The notes under the pieces: generated by a model
What the model saw: only the letters and a program-made list of their open reading frames with translations
The model's database searches: none
What the model was told of the DNA's origin: nothing
Shown: positions 14,762-21,330 of the stretch, piece after piece
Numbering within the stretch: the stretch's first letter is position 1
How the letters are laid out: each line of letters begins with the position of its first letter
Assembly (NCBI GenBank): GCA_964370965.1
Contig: CAYJLW010000057.1
Location: 1-25,856, forward strand
Source of the DNA: CAYJLW01 sp964370965
GTDB lineage: Bacteria > Actinomycetota > Acidimicrobiia > UBA2766
Direction of reading: 5' to 3'
Length of the DNA: 25,856 bases
Made by a program: the position numbers and the translations under genes

Positions 14762-15012
14762 GCACCGTGGCGTTCGCCGTCGACCAGGCCGCCTGCATCC
14801 GTTGCGGCGCCTGCGTCCTCACATGCCCGCCGGGCGCCGTGAGCGTGCAGGGCCTGAGCGGCCCTGGGAGCGGGGGGTGGGGCCTGAGCGGCCCTGGGAG
14901 CGGGGGATGGGGCGACCGCCGCCTCACCGTGGATCCCGGCCGCTGCAGCGCTTGTTGGGCCTGCACCGAGATCTGCCCGACAGACGCGATCGCCCCGGAG
15001 GGAGCGCCGTGA
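14758..15012 (+). CDS. 2[4Fe-4S] ferredoxin within the corrin operon
   Basis: An 84-residue protein with two complete cluster motifs, CxxCxxCxxxCP at C13/16/19/23 and again at C63/66/69/73, typical of bacterial 2[4Fe-4S] ferredoxins (usually 55-80 residues). Between them is a tandem 10-residue duplication, GLSGPGSGGW twice (residues 32-51), produced by a 30-bp DNA duplication. Start and stop each overlap the neighbours by 4 bases (GTGA on both sides), so it is made in step with CbiGH and CbiC and is surely part of the pathway unit. Likely role: electron donor for a redox step, such as the ring-contraction enzyme, the missing precorrin-6A reduction or cobalt reduction. The actual partner is not shown by the sequence. 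Confidence 0.92.
   Translation: MSTVAFAVDQAACIRCGACVLTCPPGAVSVQGLSGPGSGGWGLSGPGSGGWGDRRLTVDPGRCSACWACTEICPTDAIAPEGAP
14851..14910 (+). repeat. 30-bp tandem duplication inside the ferredoxin gene
   Basis: Copies at 14851-14880 and 14881-14910 differ at one base (G/A, at 14877 versus 14907). Each encodes GLSGPGSGGW exactly in frame, so the duplication lengthens the loop between the two iron-sulfur motifs without breaking the gene. Confidence 0.95.
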
Positions 15013-15626
15013 GCGAGGTACATCCGATCGAGGCGGAGTCCATGCGGATCCTCTCGGCGCGCACGGACCTGTCGCACCTGGCGCCGGGGCCGCGGGCCGT
15101 CGTCTCCCGCATCGTGCATGCCACGGCGGATCTCGAGCTCGCCTCGGACGTGGTGTGCTCCGAGGAGGCTGTGGCGGCCGGGCTCGCAGCGCTCGCCGGC
15201 GGGGCCCCGGTCGTCGCCGACGTCGCCATGGTGGCCGCCGGCGTCACCGGGGGTCGCGCCCGCACGTGGATCGCCGATCCCCGGGTCCCCGACCTCGCCG
15301 CCGCCGCCGGTGTCACCCGTTCGGCCGCCGCGGTCCGCCTCGCTGTCGAGGAGACCGGTCCCGGTGCCGTCCACGTGATCGGATGCGCTCCCACGGCCCT
15401 GGCCGAGCTCCTCACCCTCGACGCCGCTCCGGCGTTCGTCGTCGGTCTTCCCGTCGGCTTCGTGGGGGCCGTCGATGCGAAGGCCGCCCTGCGGGCCAGC
15501 GGCCTGCCGGCGATCTCGAACCGGGGCGAGAAGGGGGGCTCGGCGGCCGCCGTCGCCGCCCTCAACGCCCTCCTGCGTCTTTCTCGAGAGGGGACTGGCG
15601 TCGCCCCTCGGACAACCTCCTCCTGA
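15009..15626 (+). CDS. cbiC: Precorrin-8X / cobalt-precorrin-8 methylmutase
   Basis: Moves the methyl group from C-11 to C-12 to form (cobalt-)hydrogenobyrinate/cobyrinate (CbiC; CobH). 205 residues, normal length. HPIEAESMRIL near the N-terminus, the catalytic H37 in RIVHATADLE, and GLPVGFVGAVDAKAALRASG followed by PAISNRGEKGGSAAA match the family throughout. The last about 12 residues after NALLRLSRE are variable. GTG at 15009 lies in a GTGA overlap with the ferredoxin stop. It is the last gene of the overlapping cobI-cbiC unit; the next gene has its own promoter-like site after a 61-base gap. Confidence 0.95.
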   Translation: MSEVHPIEAESMRILSARTDLSHLAPGPRAVVSRIVHATADLELASDVVCSEEAVAAGLAALAGGAPVVADVAMVAAGVTGGRARTWIADPRVPDLAAAAGVTRSAAAVRLAVEETGPGAVHVIGCAPTALAELLTLDAAPAFVVGLPVGFVGAVDAKAALRASGLPAISNRGEKGGSAAAVAALNALLRLSREGTGVAPRTTSS

Positions 15627-15674
15627 GGCGGACCCCGTGGCGGCCTCCATGCGAGGGGGCGGAGCTCCCTCGTA

Positions 15675-15687
15675 TAGGGTCTCGGCC
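15675..15687 (+). promoter_or_regulatory. Putative leaderless promoter -10 of cbiX
   Basis: TAGGGT (15675-15680; also readable as TATAGG from 15673) followed by seven bases and the GTG at 15688. It implies that the chelatase gene can be transcribed separately from the cobI-cbiC unit. Confidence 0.42.
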
Positions 15688-16575
15688 GTGCCACGTCCTG
15701 CTCTTCTCCTCGTCACGCACGGGAGCCGCGCCCCTGAGGGGGCCGAGGCCGCCCGGCGGTTCGCCGCCCGCTTCGCCGGTCGTCACCCGGGGCTCTCTGT
15801 GGCGGCGGGCTTCCTCGAGCTGGCGCCCCCCCCGATCGCCGACGCCACCGCCGGTCTCGTCGCCGCCGGCCACGACCACGTCGTCGCCGTCCCTCTCATG
15901 CTCCTGGGGGCGGGCCACACGAAGGACGACGTGCCGGCGGCCCTTGCCCGGGAGCGTCTCCGCCACCCCGGTGTCACCTTCACCTACGGCCGCCAGCTCG
16001 ACCTCCACCCGGACGTGCTCGCCGTTCTCGCCGAGCGCGTGGACGCAGTCGCCGGCGACGCTCCCCGCGGGGACACGGCGGTCGTGGTCGTGGGTAGGGG
16101 CTCCTCGGACCCTGACGCCAACAGCGACCTTTTCAAGGTCGCCCGCCTCCTGTGGGAGGGCCGGGGCTACGGGTGGGTGGAGGCGGCCTTCTCCGGCATC
16201 ACCGGCCCCCTGCTGCCCGCCGCCCTCACCCGCTGCGCCGCCCTCGGTGCCCGCCGGGTCGTCGTGGCGCCGTACTACCTCTTCGACGGCGTCCTCGTGC
16301 GACGCATCCACGAGGACGCCGCGGCCTTCGCCGCTGCCCACCCTGATGTCGCCGTCACCGTGGCGGGGCTCTTGGGCGACGACGACCGTCTCCTCGACGT
16401 CGTGGCGGAGCGCTATGCGGAGGCCGTGGGCGGTGACGCCCGCATGAATTGCGACCTCTGCGTGCACCGCGTCGCCCTCCCCGGTTTCGAGGGCGAGGTG
16501 GGCCGCGCCGCCGTCCCCCACGACCACCCCGAGGATTCCGTGGTCACCGGCCGTCACCACGACCACAGCCACTGA
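15688..16575 (+). CDS. cbiX: Sirohydrochlorin cobaltochelatase, long CbiX form
   Basis: Inserts Co(II) into sirohydrochlorin, the entry step of the early-cobalt pathway. 295 residues with two chelatase half-domains. Metal-site histidines are H11 in LLVTHGSR and H77 in LLGAGHTKDDVP. GRGSSDPDANSDLFKVARLL and VVVAPYYLFDGVLVRRIH mark the second half. The C-terminus carries MNCDLC (M253, C255, C258), the MXCXXC motif known to hold a [4Fe-4S] cluster in long CbiX proteins, and a His/Asp-rich tail (HDHPED...HHDHSH) suited to cobalt storage or delivery. The GTG at 15688 sits seven bases after TAGGGT; upstream frame extensions lack conservation. The gene closes the cobalamin island. Confidence 0.95.
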   Translation: MPRPALLLVTHGSRAPEGAEAARRFAARFAGRHPGLSVAAGFLELAPPPIADATAGLVAAGHDHVVAVPLMLLGAGHTKDDVPAALARERLRHPGVTFTYGRQLDLHPDVLAVLAERVDAVAGDAPRGDTAVVVVGRGSSDPDANSDLFKVARLLWEGRGYGWVEAAFSGITGPLLPAALTRCAALGARRVVVAPYYLFDGVLVRRIHEDAAAFAAAHPDVAVTVAGLLGDDDRLLDVVAERYAEAVGGDARMNCDLCVHRVALPGFEGEVGRAAVPHDHPEDSVVTGRHHDHSH

Positions 16576-16651
16576 GGCACCTGGATCGGCACTGCGGAGT
16601 TCCGGGGGCCGCCCCCAGGGTGAGGGGCCATACACGAGGCGAACCACGTCC

Positions 16652-16674
16652 TGGCCTAATGGATGGCCTAATGG
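16652..16674. repeat. Two tandem 11-bp direct repeats upstream of the protease gene
   Basis: TGGCCTAATGG occurs at 16652-16662 and 16664-16674, a period of 12 bases, close to one helical turn. It is relatively AT-rich for this DNA. It may be a regulator-binding pair in the protease promoter region; nothing else supports this. Confidence 0.5.
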
Positions 16675-16684
16675 GGGTCTGCTT

Positions 16685-16720
16685 CCCACAAATGCGCCGC
16701 GGGGACTGTGGTTTTGTGGG
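16685..16720 (+). promoter_or_regulatory. Stem-loop in the protease leader region
   Basis: CCCACAAA (16685-16692) and TTTGTGGG (16713-16720) form a perfect 8-bp stem with a 20-base loop, 50 bases before the protease GTG. It could be a terminator for cbiX (a T-run is present only inside the stem), a leader structure or an operator. The rest of 16576-16770 shows no gene; I saw no B12 box or c-di-GMP aptamer core. Confidence 0.35.
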
Positions 16721-16770
16721 CCCCGGGGCCGATATGGAGGGTGGGCAGGCCAGGAGGCAGGAGTAGGACA

Positions 16771-18338
16771 GTGCTGGGAACTCGGAGTCTCCGCTATCGC
16801 ATCTGTGCCGCCGGTGTCATGTTGGCGCTCGTCGCAGGCGACCTGGCGTTCCTGGTGAGCTCGCCCTCCCGTGCTGCCGAACCGGAGTCCGACCACATCC
16901 TCGTGAAGCTCGACCCGGCGGCGAGCCCCGGCGAGAAGGCCGCGGCGCTCCAGGACGTGGACGCCGTGACCGTCGAGCCCCTCATGGCCGGCTGGGTGGA
17001 TGTCACGACCGACGACCCGCTCACGGAGCGCCAGGCGGAGGCCCGTCTCGACGACGTCACCGCCCCCCGTGACGTCGAGCTCGACCGCGAGATGTGGCAC
17101 GTGGCCACGACCCCCAACGACCCCGGCTATGCGAGCGAGTGGGGCCTGGAGCAGGGCAACGACGTCGACGTCGACGCCGCGTCCGCCTGGGACGTGGCCC
17201 AGGGTTCCGCGTCCGTGACGGTCGCCGTCGTCGACACCGGGGTCGACGTGAGCCACCCCGACCTCGCCGGGCGGATCTGGACGAACCCGGGCGAGGTCCC
17301 CGGGAACGGCATCGACGACGACGCCAACCTCCTCGTCGACGACGTGAACGGCTGGGACTTCCACTACAACGACGCCTCGGTGTACGACGGGTCGTCGGAC
17401 TCCCACGGCACCCATGTCTCGGGCACCATAGGGGCGGCCTCCAACAATGGCGTGGGCGTGACCGGGGTGGACTGGAACGCCCGCATCATGCCGGTGAAGT
17501 TCCTCGGCCCCTCCGGCGGCTCCACCTCGAACGCCATCAAGGCGATCAACTACGCCGTGGCGAAGGGCGCCAAGGTGATCAACGCCTCCTGGGGCGGCGG
17601 CGGCTACTCCAGCGCCCTCTTGGCGGCGATCAACGCGGCCGGCGCCGCCGGCGTCGTCTTCGTCGCCGCGGCAGGGAACTCGGGGATCGACGTCGACGTC
17701 ACGCCGTTCTACCCGGCCGCGTACAACTCCACGAACCTGGTCTCGGTGGCCGCCGTCGCCGGCAACGGGACGAGGGCGTCGTTCTCCAACTACGGAGCCA
17801 CGAACGTGGACCTGGGCGCCCCCGGCGTGAGCATCTACTCCACGCTGCCGGGCAACACCTACGGGTACTACTCGGGAACCTCGATGGCGGCGCCCCACGT
17901 CTCCGGTGCCTCCGCTCTCGTCGCGGGCGCGGTCCCGGGGGCGACGCCCGCCGCGATCAAGGCGACCCTCATGGGCAACGTCGACCCGCAGGCAGACCTC
18001 GCCGGCGCCACCGTGAGCGGTGGCCGCCTGAACGCCGACGGCGCCGTCAGGGCCGCCGTGGGCGCCCCTGCGCCGCCGCCGGACCCGCCCGATCCGCCCC
18101 CGCCGCCCCCGCCGCCCCCGCCGCCCCCGCCGCCCCCGCCGCCGCGGCCCCCGCCCGACGAGCCGGACCCGCCGGACCCGCCCGATCCGCCGGAGCCGTC
18201 GCCGCCCCCGCCCCCGCCCCCGCCCCCGCCCCGCCCAACCTGCGTTGCCGCAAGGTGCGCCGGCGCACGGTTTGCCGCATCGTCCGCAAGCGGCTGCCCC
18301 GCCGCATCCGCAGCCGCATCCGCAGCCGCCGCCGCTGA
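16771..18338 (+). CDS. Secreted subtilisin-family (S8) serine protease, with a frame change in the proline tract
   Basis: The N-terminus has basic residues then VMLALVAGDLAFLVSS and an Ala-rich cleavage region (signal peptide, about 1-36). A propeptide-like part follows to about 115. The S8 domain holds the triad D155 (VAVVDTGVD), H212 (SHGTHVSG) and S371 (GTSMAAPHVSG), with oxyanion N303 (AAAGNSG). After about residue 430 a proline tract (PPDPPDPPPPPP type) would link the enzyme to the cell surface. As sequenced, this frame runs on to 18807 through the next gene. One C missing from the last repeat unit (18229-18232 has 4 C; the preceding runs have 5) would instead give NLRCRKVRRRTVCRIVRKR and a basic end stopping at 18338, which I take as the true terminus. 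Start GTG 16771 has GGAG seven bases upstream. Confidence 0.85.
18076..18236 (+). repeat. CCGCCC/CCCCCG simple repeats coding for polyproline
   Basis: Short C-rich units (CCGCCC and CCCCCG) encode uninterrupted Pro/Asp-Pro runs. Such tracts slip easily during replication and in sequencing; the last unit has four Cs instead of five and marks the frame change in the protease gene. Confidence 0.85.
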
Positions 18339-18548
18339 CGGCCCGGTGTCCGCGGGGCATCCGCGGCCACACGTGCCCGCATCGGCACCCACCTCCCGGC
18401 CCTGTGCCACGGCGCCTCCCCGGGACCGAAGCGGGAATCGCCGACGGGCGGACCCCGGCCGCAGGGTCTCGGCCCCCTGGCGTCGAAGCAGTCCTGACAG
18501 TGGGCGGATCTCCCGTCCGCAGCTTGGACCTTCTGGGGAGGAACAAGG

Positions 18549-19145
18549 ATGCGGCGGCATCGACTTCTGCATACGACCGTCCTCGCCGGGGCGCTCGTCC
18601 TCGGCCTCGGCGCAGCACCCCCGGCCGGGGCGCTCACCGTCGCGGACGCCGACGGGGACGCCGTCACGGCCGACTACGACCCCGACGACACCACGGCCAC
18701 ACCGGGGACGATCAAGACCGCGGAGATCGACGCCACCTACCAGGTGCAGCCCTCCGCTGCGACCGGCGAGCCGGCCACCATTCGCGCCACGCTGCGCCTC
18801 GGCGTGATCTTCAACACCATCCAACTCGGCGTCGTCTTCGTGCAGCACACCGTGGGCGAGACCGTGAAGCACACCCGCATCGGCCTTGTTGTGGGCAAGG
18901 GTGTGATCCTCGCCGGCCCTGGCGCCGTGTTCGTGAGGCCCGCGTTCCAGATGTGCCTGAACCCGCCGGACGAGCCCCCCATGGTGGACTTCTGCCAGGA
19001 CCGCTACACGGTCGGCGACGCCGCGACCCCTGGAGCTGACCTGCGCGTCGGTCCCGCGCCCGTCGCGGACCCGGCCGTGAGCCTCTACGACTGGGGCGAC
19101 CTCACGTCCGGGAAGGTCGACGTAATCCTCGACGAGGCCACCTGA
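18549..19145 (+). CDS. Secreted protein of unknown function
   Basis: 198 residues. The N-terminus MRRHRLLHTTVLAGALVLGL with AAPPAGALT is a clear Sec signal peptide (cleavage near residue 28). The mature part opens with an acidic stretch (VADADGDAVTADYDPDD), then alternating beta-like strands (ATLRLGVIFNTIQLGVVFVQ, TRIGLVVGKGVILAGPGAVF) and two cysteines (QMCLNPP...VDFCQD) that could form a disulfide. I do not recognise a family. GGGGAGG lies seven bases before the ATG, a strong site. It is 210 bases after the protease tail; both are exported and may be expressed together. That spacer holds only a small GCGGAT/GTCCGC hairpin. Its last 61 bases overlap the end of thiH on the other strand. Confidence 0.8.
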   Translation: MRRHRLLHTTVLAGALVLGLGAAPPAGALTVADADGDAVTADYDPDDTTATPGTIKTAEIDATYQVQPSAATGEPATIRATLRLGVIFNTIQLGVVFVQHTVGETVKHTRIGLVVGKGVILAGPGAVFVRPAFQMCLNPPDEPPMVDFCQDRYTVGDAATPGADLRVGPAPVADPAVSLYDWGDLTSGKVDVILDEAT

Positions 19146-20167
19146 CCCGACGAGCGGGCCGGATCGACCCCCGCTCGGGCGCGGAGCCAGTCCTGCCACA
19201 CCGGGTCGAGGCCCGTGGAGCGTAGTACGGACGCCACCTCGGCGGGGCTGCGGCGGTCGTCGATCTCGAACTGCGGCTCGGCTCCCCGGGGCTCTGAGTA
19301 GCCGCCCGGTTCTGTGGCCGAACCGGCGGACATGTGCGTGACGCAGATGCGGGCGAGGCCGTCGCGCAGTGTCGGTGACTCCCGCGTCGAGAGCACGATG
19401 CCCGCTTCGGGCAGGGCGAGGCGGATGCGGCAGAGCGCCTCCACGAACTCCCGGTCGCTCACCTGGGCCCGGGGGCCGATACCGCCGGCGCAGGGACGGA
19501 GCCGGGGGAGGGAGACCGTGAGCTCCGTGCGCCAGTAGCGCCGCTGCAGATCCCGGGCGTGGGCGACGAGCGCTTCGACGTCGGCCCGCCAGTCCGGGGC
19601 GAGGCCGAGGAGGACGCCGAGACCGACGCGGCGCATGCCCGCCTCCGCGGCCTCAGCGGGTGCGGCGAGGCGCCGGTCGTAGTTGCGTTTGCGTCCCTTC
19701 AGGTGCGTGGCGGCGTACACCTCCCGGTCGTAGGTCTCCTGGTAGACGACGATCCCGTCGCAGCCGGCGTCCAGGAAGCGCCGGTACGTGGGCGTGTCCC
19801 ACGTTTGCACCTCCAGGGAGAGCTGCGGGACCCCGGGGGCGAGCGCCTCCACGACCCGGCAGAGGTAGTCGCGGGACACGATCCGGGGGTGTTCCCCGCT
19901 CACGAGCAGGAGATGGCGCAAGCCCCGCCGGGCGAGGATGGTGGCCTCGGCGAGCGCCTCGTCCGGGCTCAGGGTGCGCCGCACGATGCCGGCGTTCCCC
20001 GCCGAGAACCCGCAGTACGTGCATGTCGAGACGCACTCGCTGGAGAGGTAGAGGGGGGCGAAGAGGTGCACGGTGCGCCCGAAGCGCGCCAATGTGAGCT
20101 CCCGTGCCCGCCCGGCGAGCGCTTCCAGGTCGTCGGTGGTGGCGGTGGGGGCCGGGGTGGCGTTCAT
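19085..20167 (-). CDS. thiH: 2-iminoacetate synthase (tyrosine lyase)
   Basis: Radical SAM enzyme that cleaves tyrosine to dehydroglycine and p-cresol for thiazole assembly with ThiG. 360 residues. The cluster motif CxxxCxxC is C45-VST-C49-TY-C52 followed by GF. LLLVSGEHP, LEVQTWDTPTYRRFLDAGCD, VYQETYDREVYAATHLKGRK and, near the end, FEIDDRRSPAEVASVLRSTG with DPVWQDW are typical of ThiH rather than HydG or the cofactor-F420 enzymes. Its ATG overlaps the thiG TGA by 4 bases. The use of ThiH (not the oxidase ThiO) implies anaerobic or oxygen-tolerant tyrosine-based synthesis. The C-terminal about 20 residues are non-conserved and overlap the convergent secreted-protein gene. Confidence 0.94.
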   Translation of the reverse strand: MNATPAPTATTDDLEALAGRARELTLARFGRTVHLFAPLYLSSECVSTCTYCGFSAGNAGIVRRTLSPDEALAEATILARRGLRHLLLVSGEHPRIVSRDYLCRVVEALAPGVPQLSLEVQTWDTPTYRRFLDAGCDGIVVYQETYDREVYAATHLKGRKRNYDRRLAAPAEAAEAGMRRVGLGVLLGLAPDWRADVEALVAHARDLQRRYWRTELTVSLPRLRPCAGGIGPRAQVSDREFVEALCRIRLALPEAGIVLSTRESPTLRDGLARICVTHMSAGSATEPGGYSEPRGAEPQFEIDDRRSPAEVASVLRSTGLDPVWQDWLRARAGVDPARSSGQVASSRITSTFPDVRSPQS

Positions 20168-20985
20168 CGGGGCGGGGGGCCGGAGTCCCCCCCCTGGGAA
20201 AGGAACCCCGTCAGCGGGCTGGAGGCCCGGGCGGAGGTGGCGGCGCCGGGGAGGCCGGCGTTGCGGGCGAGACGCCCGGCGGTGACGGCGGCGGCGAAGG
20301 CCTCTGCCATCGCCACCGGGTCCTCGGCGGTGGCGATCGCCGTGTTCACGAGGACGGCGTCGGCCCCCAACTCCATGGCCTCGGCGGCGTGGGAGGGGGC
20401 GCCGAGGCCGGCGTCCACGACGACGGGCACGTTCGCCTGCTCGACGATTATGCCGATGGCGTCTCGTGCGCGGACGCCCTGGTTCGAGCCGATCCAGGAC
20501 CCCAGGGGCATGAGCGTGGCGCAGCCGGCATCCTCGAGACGGCGGGCCAGGGCGGGGTCGGCGCCCATGTAGGGCAGGACCGTGAAGCCGTCGGCGACGA
20601 GCATCTCGGCTGCCCGCAGGGTCTCGACGGGCTCGGGCAGGAGGTACCGGGGGTCGGGCGTGACCTCGAGCTTCACCCAGTCCGGGAGGCCGGCGGCGCG
20701 GGCGAGACGGGCGATGCGCACGGCCTCGGCGGCGTCGGTTGCCCCGGACGTGTTGGGGAGCAGGAGGCAGCGGGCAGTGTCGACGAAGTCGAGGATGTCG
20801 GCGCCCTCGTCGGGCGAGGGGTCAACGCGTCTCAAGGCGACGGTGACGATCTCGGCCCCGGACGCCGCCACGGCCTTGGCCATCACGGCGTGCGAGGGGA
20901 ACTTGCCAGTGCCCACGAGAAGACGGGACCCGAAGCGGCGTCCGGCGACGACGAGAGGGTCGGTGGTGGCCTGTTCGTGAGACAT
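20164..20985 (-). CDS. thiG: Thiazole synthase
   Basis: Builds thiazole phosphate carboxylate from 1-deoxyxylulose-5-phosphate, ThiS-thiocarboxylate and dehydroglycine. 273 residues, slightly longer than the usual about 256 because of a Pro/Gly-rich C-terminus. The Schiff-base lysine is K105 in DWVKLEV. LLVGTGKFPS, LLPNTSGATDAAEAVR, DGFTVLPYMGADPALARRLE, MPLGSWIGSNQGV, VVVDAGLGAPSHAAEAMELG and VLVNTAIA are all family blocks. ATG at 20985 was chosen for the GGGAG five bases upstream, which lies inside the 3' end of the TPP riboswitch. The longer upstream frame runs through the riboswitch. No thiS, thiF or thiC is seen in the window. Confidence 0.95.
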   Translation of the reverse strand: MSHEQATTDPLVVAGRRFGSRLLVGTGKFPSHAVMAKAVAASGAEIVTVALRRVDPSPDEGADILDFVDTARCLLLPNTSGATDAAEAVRIARLARAAGLPDWVKLEVTPDPRYLLPEPVETLRAAEMLVADGFTVLPYMGADPALARRLEDAGCATLMPLGSWIGSNQGVRARDAIGIIVEQANVPVVVDAGLGAPSHAAEAMELGADAVLVNTAIATAEDPVAMAEAFAAAVTAGRLARNAGLPGAATSARASSPLTGFLSQGGDSGPPPR

Positions 20986-20989
20986 CTCG

Positions 20990-21082
20990 GCTCCCTGCGC
21001 GGGCATTATCCCAACAGGTTCTACGGGTCGCGGGCCCCTCGCCCGCCTCTCAGCCCGGTCCCGGCCGAGCTCCCCGTGCGAC
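20990..21082 (-). ncRNA. TPP riboswitch (THI element) upstream of thiG
   Basis: On the minus strand: GGGGAGCTCGG, then GGGCTGAGAGG (CUGAGA core at 21053-21048), an extra GCGGGC/GGCCCGC-type stem, then ACCCG, and the second core ACCTGTTGGGATAATGCC (21019-21002), GCGCAGGGAG. These are the invariant thi-box sequences. The thiG ribosome-binding site GGGAG (20995-20991) is the last conserved part of the aptamer, so ligand binding should hide it directly; no separate terminator is needed. Confidence 0.93.
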
Positions 21083-21139
21083 TGTGGTCGCCCCACTCTA
21101 TTGCCCCGGTGGGCCCGGGTCCATCTCCTCCCGGTGGGC

Positions 21140-21238
21140 TCACCCGCCCCTGGCCAGGAGGAGGAAGTACACGGTTCCGGCGAGGAGGATCGCCAGGCCT
21201 GTGACGAGGGCGGCGAGGATCAACCAGCGGGTCGGCAC
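21140..21238 (-). CDS. 32-residue single-helix membrane microprotein
   Basis: On the minus strand a GTG at 21238 opens a short frame: VPTRWLILAALVTGLAILLA followed by GTVYFLLLARGG and a TGA at 21140. Almost the whole product is one hydrophobic helix flanked by Arg residues, with synonymous G/C-ending codons as in real genes here. It lies just upstream of the TPP riboswitch on the same strand and about 90 bases from the nested dyad at 21331. GGGA stands close before the start codon (short spacing), so initiation is not well supported. No function can be assigned; small membrane proteins often act as partners of larger membrane proteins. Confidence 0.5.
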   Translation of the reverse strand: MPTRWLILAALVTGLAILLAGTVYFLLLARGG

Positions 21239-21330
21239 CGTCCCAGTTTGCCCGCGCCCGCCGGGGCCGGTCCAGCGTCTGGCCGGGTGGGGTCACCGAA
21301 CCGGCCTGGCCGGCTCCGCCTCCCGGGCCT

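Noticed and set aside
14000..14903. Dispersed CCCGGGAGCGG-type word (also on the minus strand at 2593-2603)
   Set aside because: An 11-base word of only G/C plus one A has an appreciable chance of recurring in DNA of this composition. Two of the hits are simply the ferredoxin tandem copies.
16692..16766. 24-codon ORF (MRRGDCGFVGPGADMEGGQA...) just before the protease
   Set aside because: It overlaps the stem-loop, has no ribosome-binding site and no protein-like features; it is probably chance, though a leader peptide cannot be excluded.
16708..18807. One long 699-codon frame covering the protease and beyond
   Set aside because: The first 21 codons precede a well-placed GTG with a ribosome-binding site. 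The last about 190 codons have poor third-position G/C, no protein-like character, and run through the secreted-protein gene. The end at 18338 in the neighbouring frame fits better.
19085..20167. HydG or F420-type radical SAM assignment for the thiH gene
   Set aside because: Coupling to thiG under a TPP riboswitch and the C-terminal DPVWQDW-type block favour ThiH.
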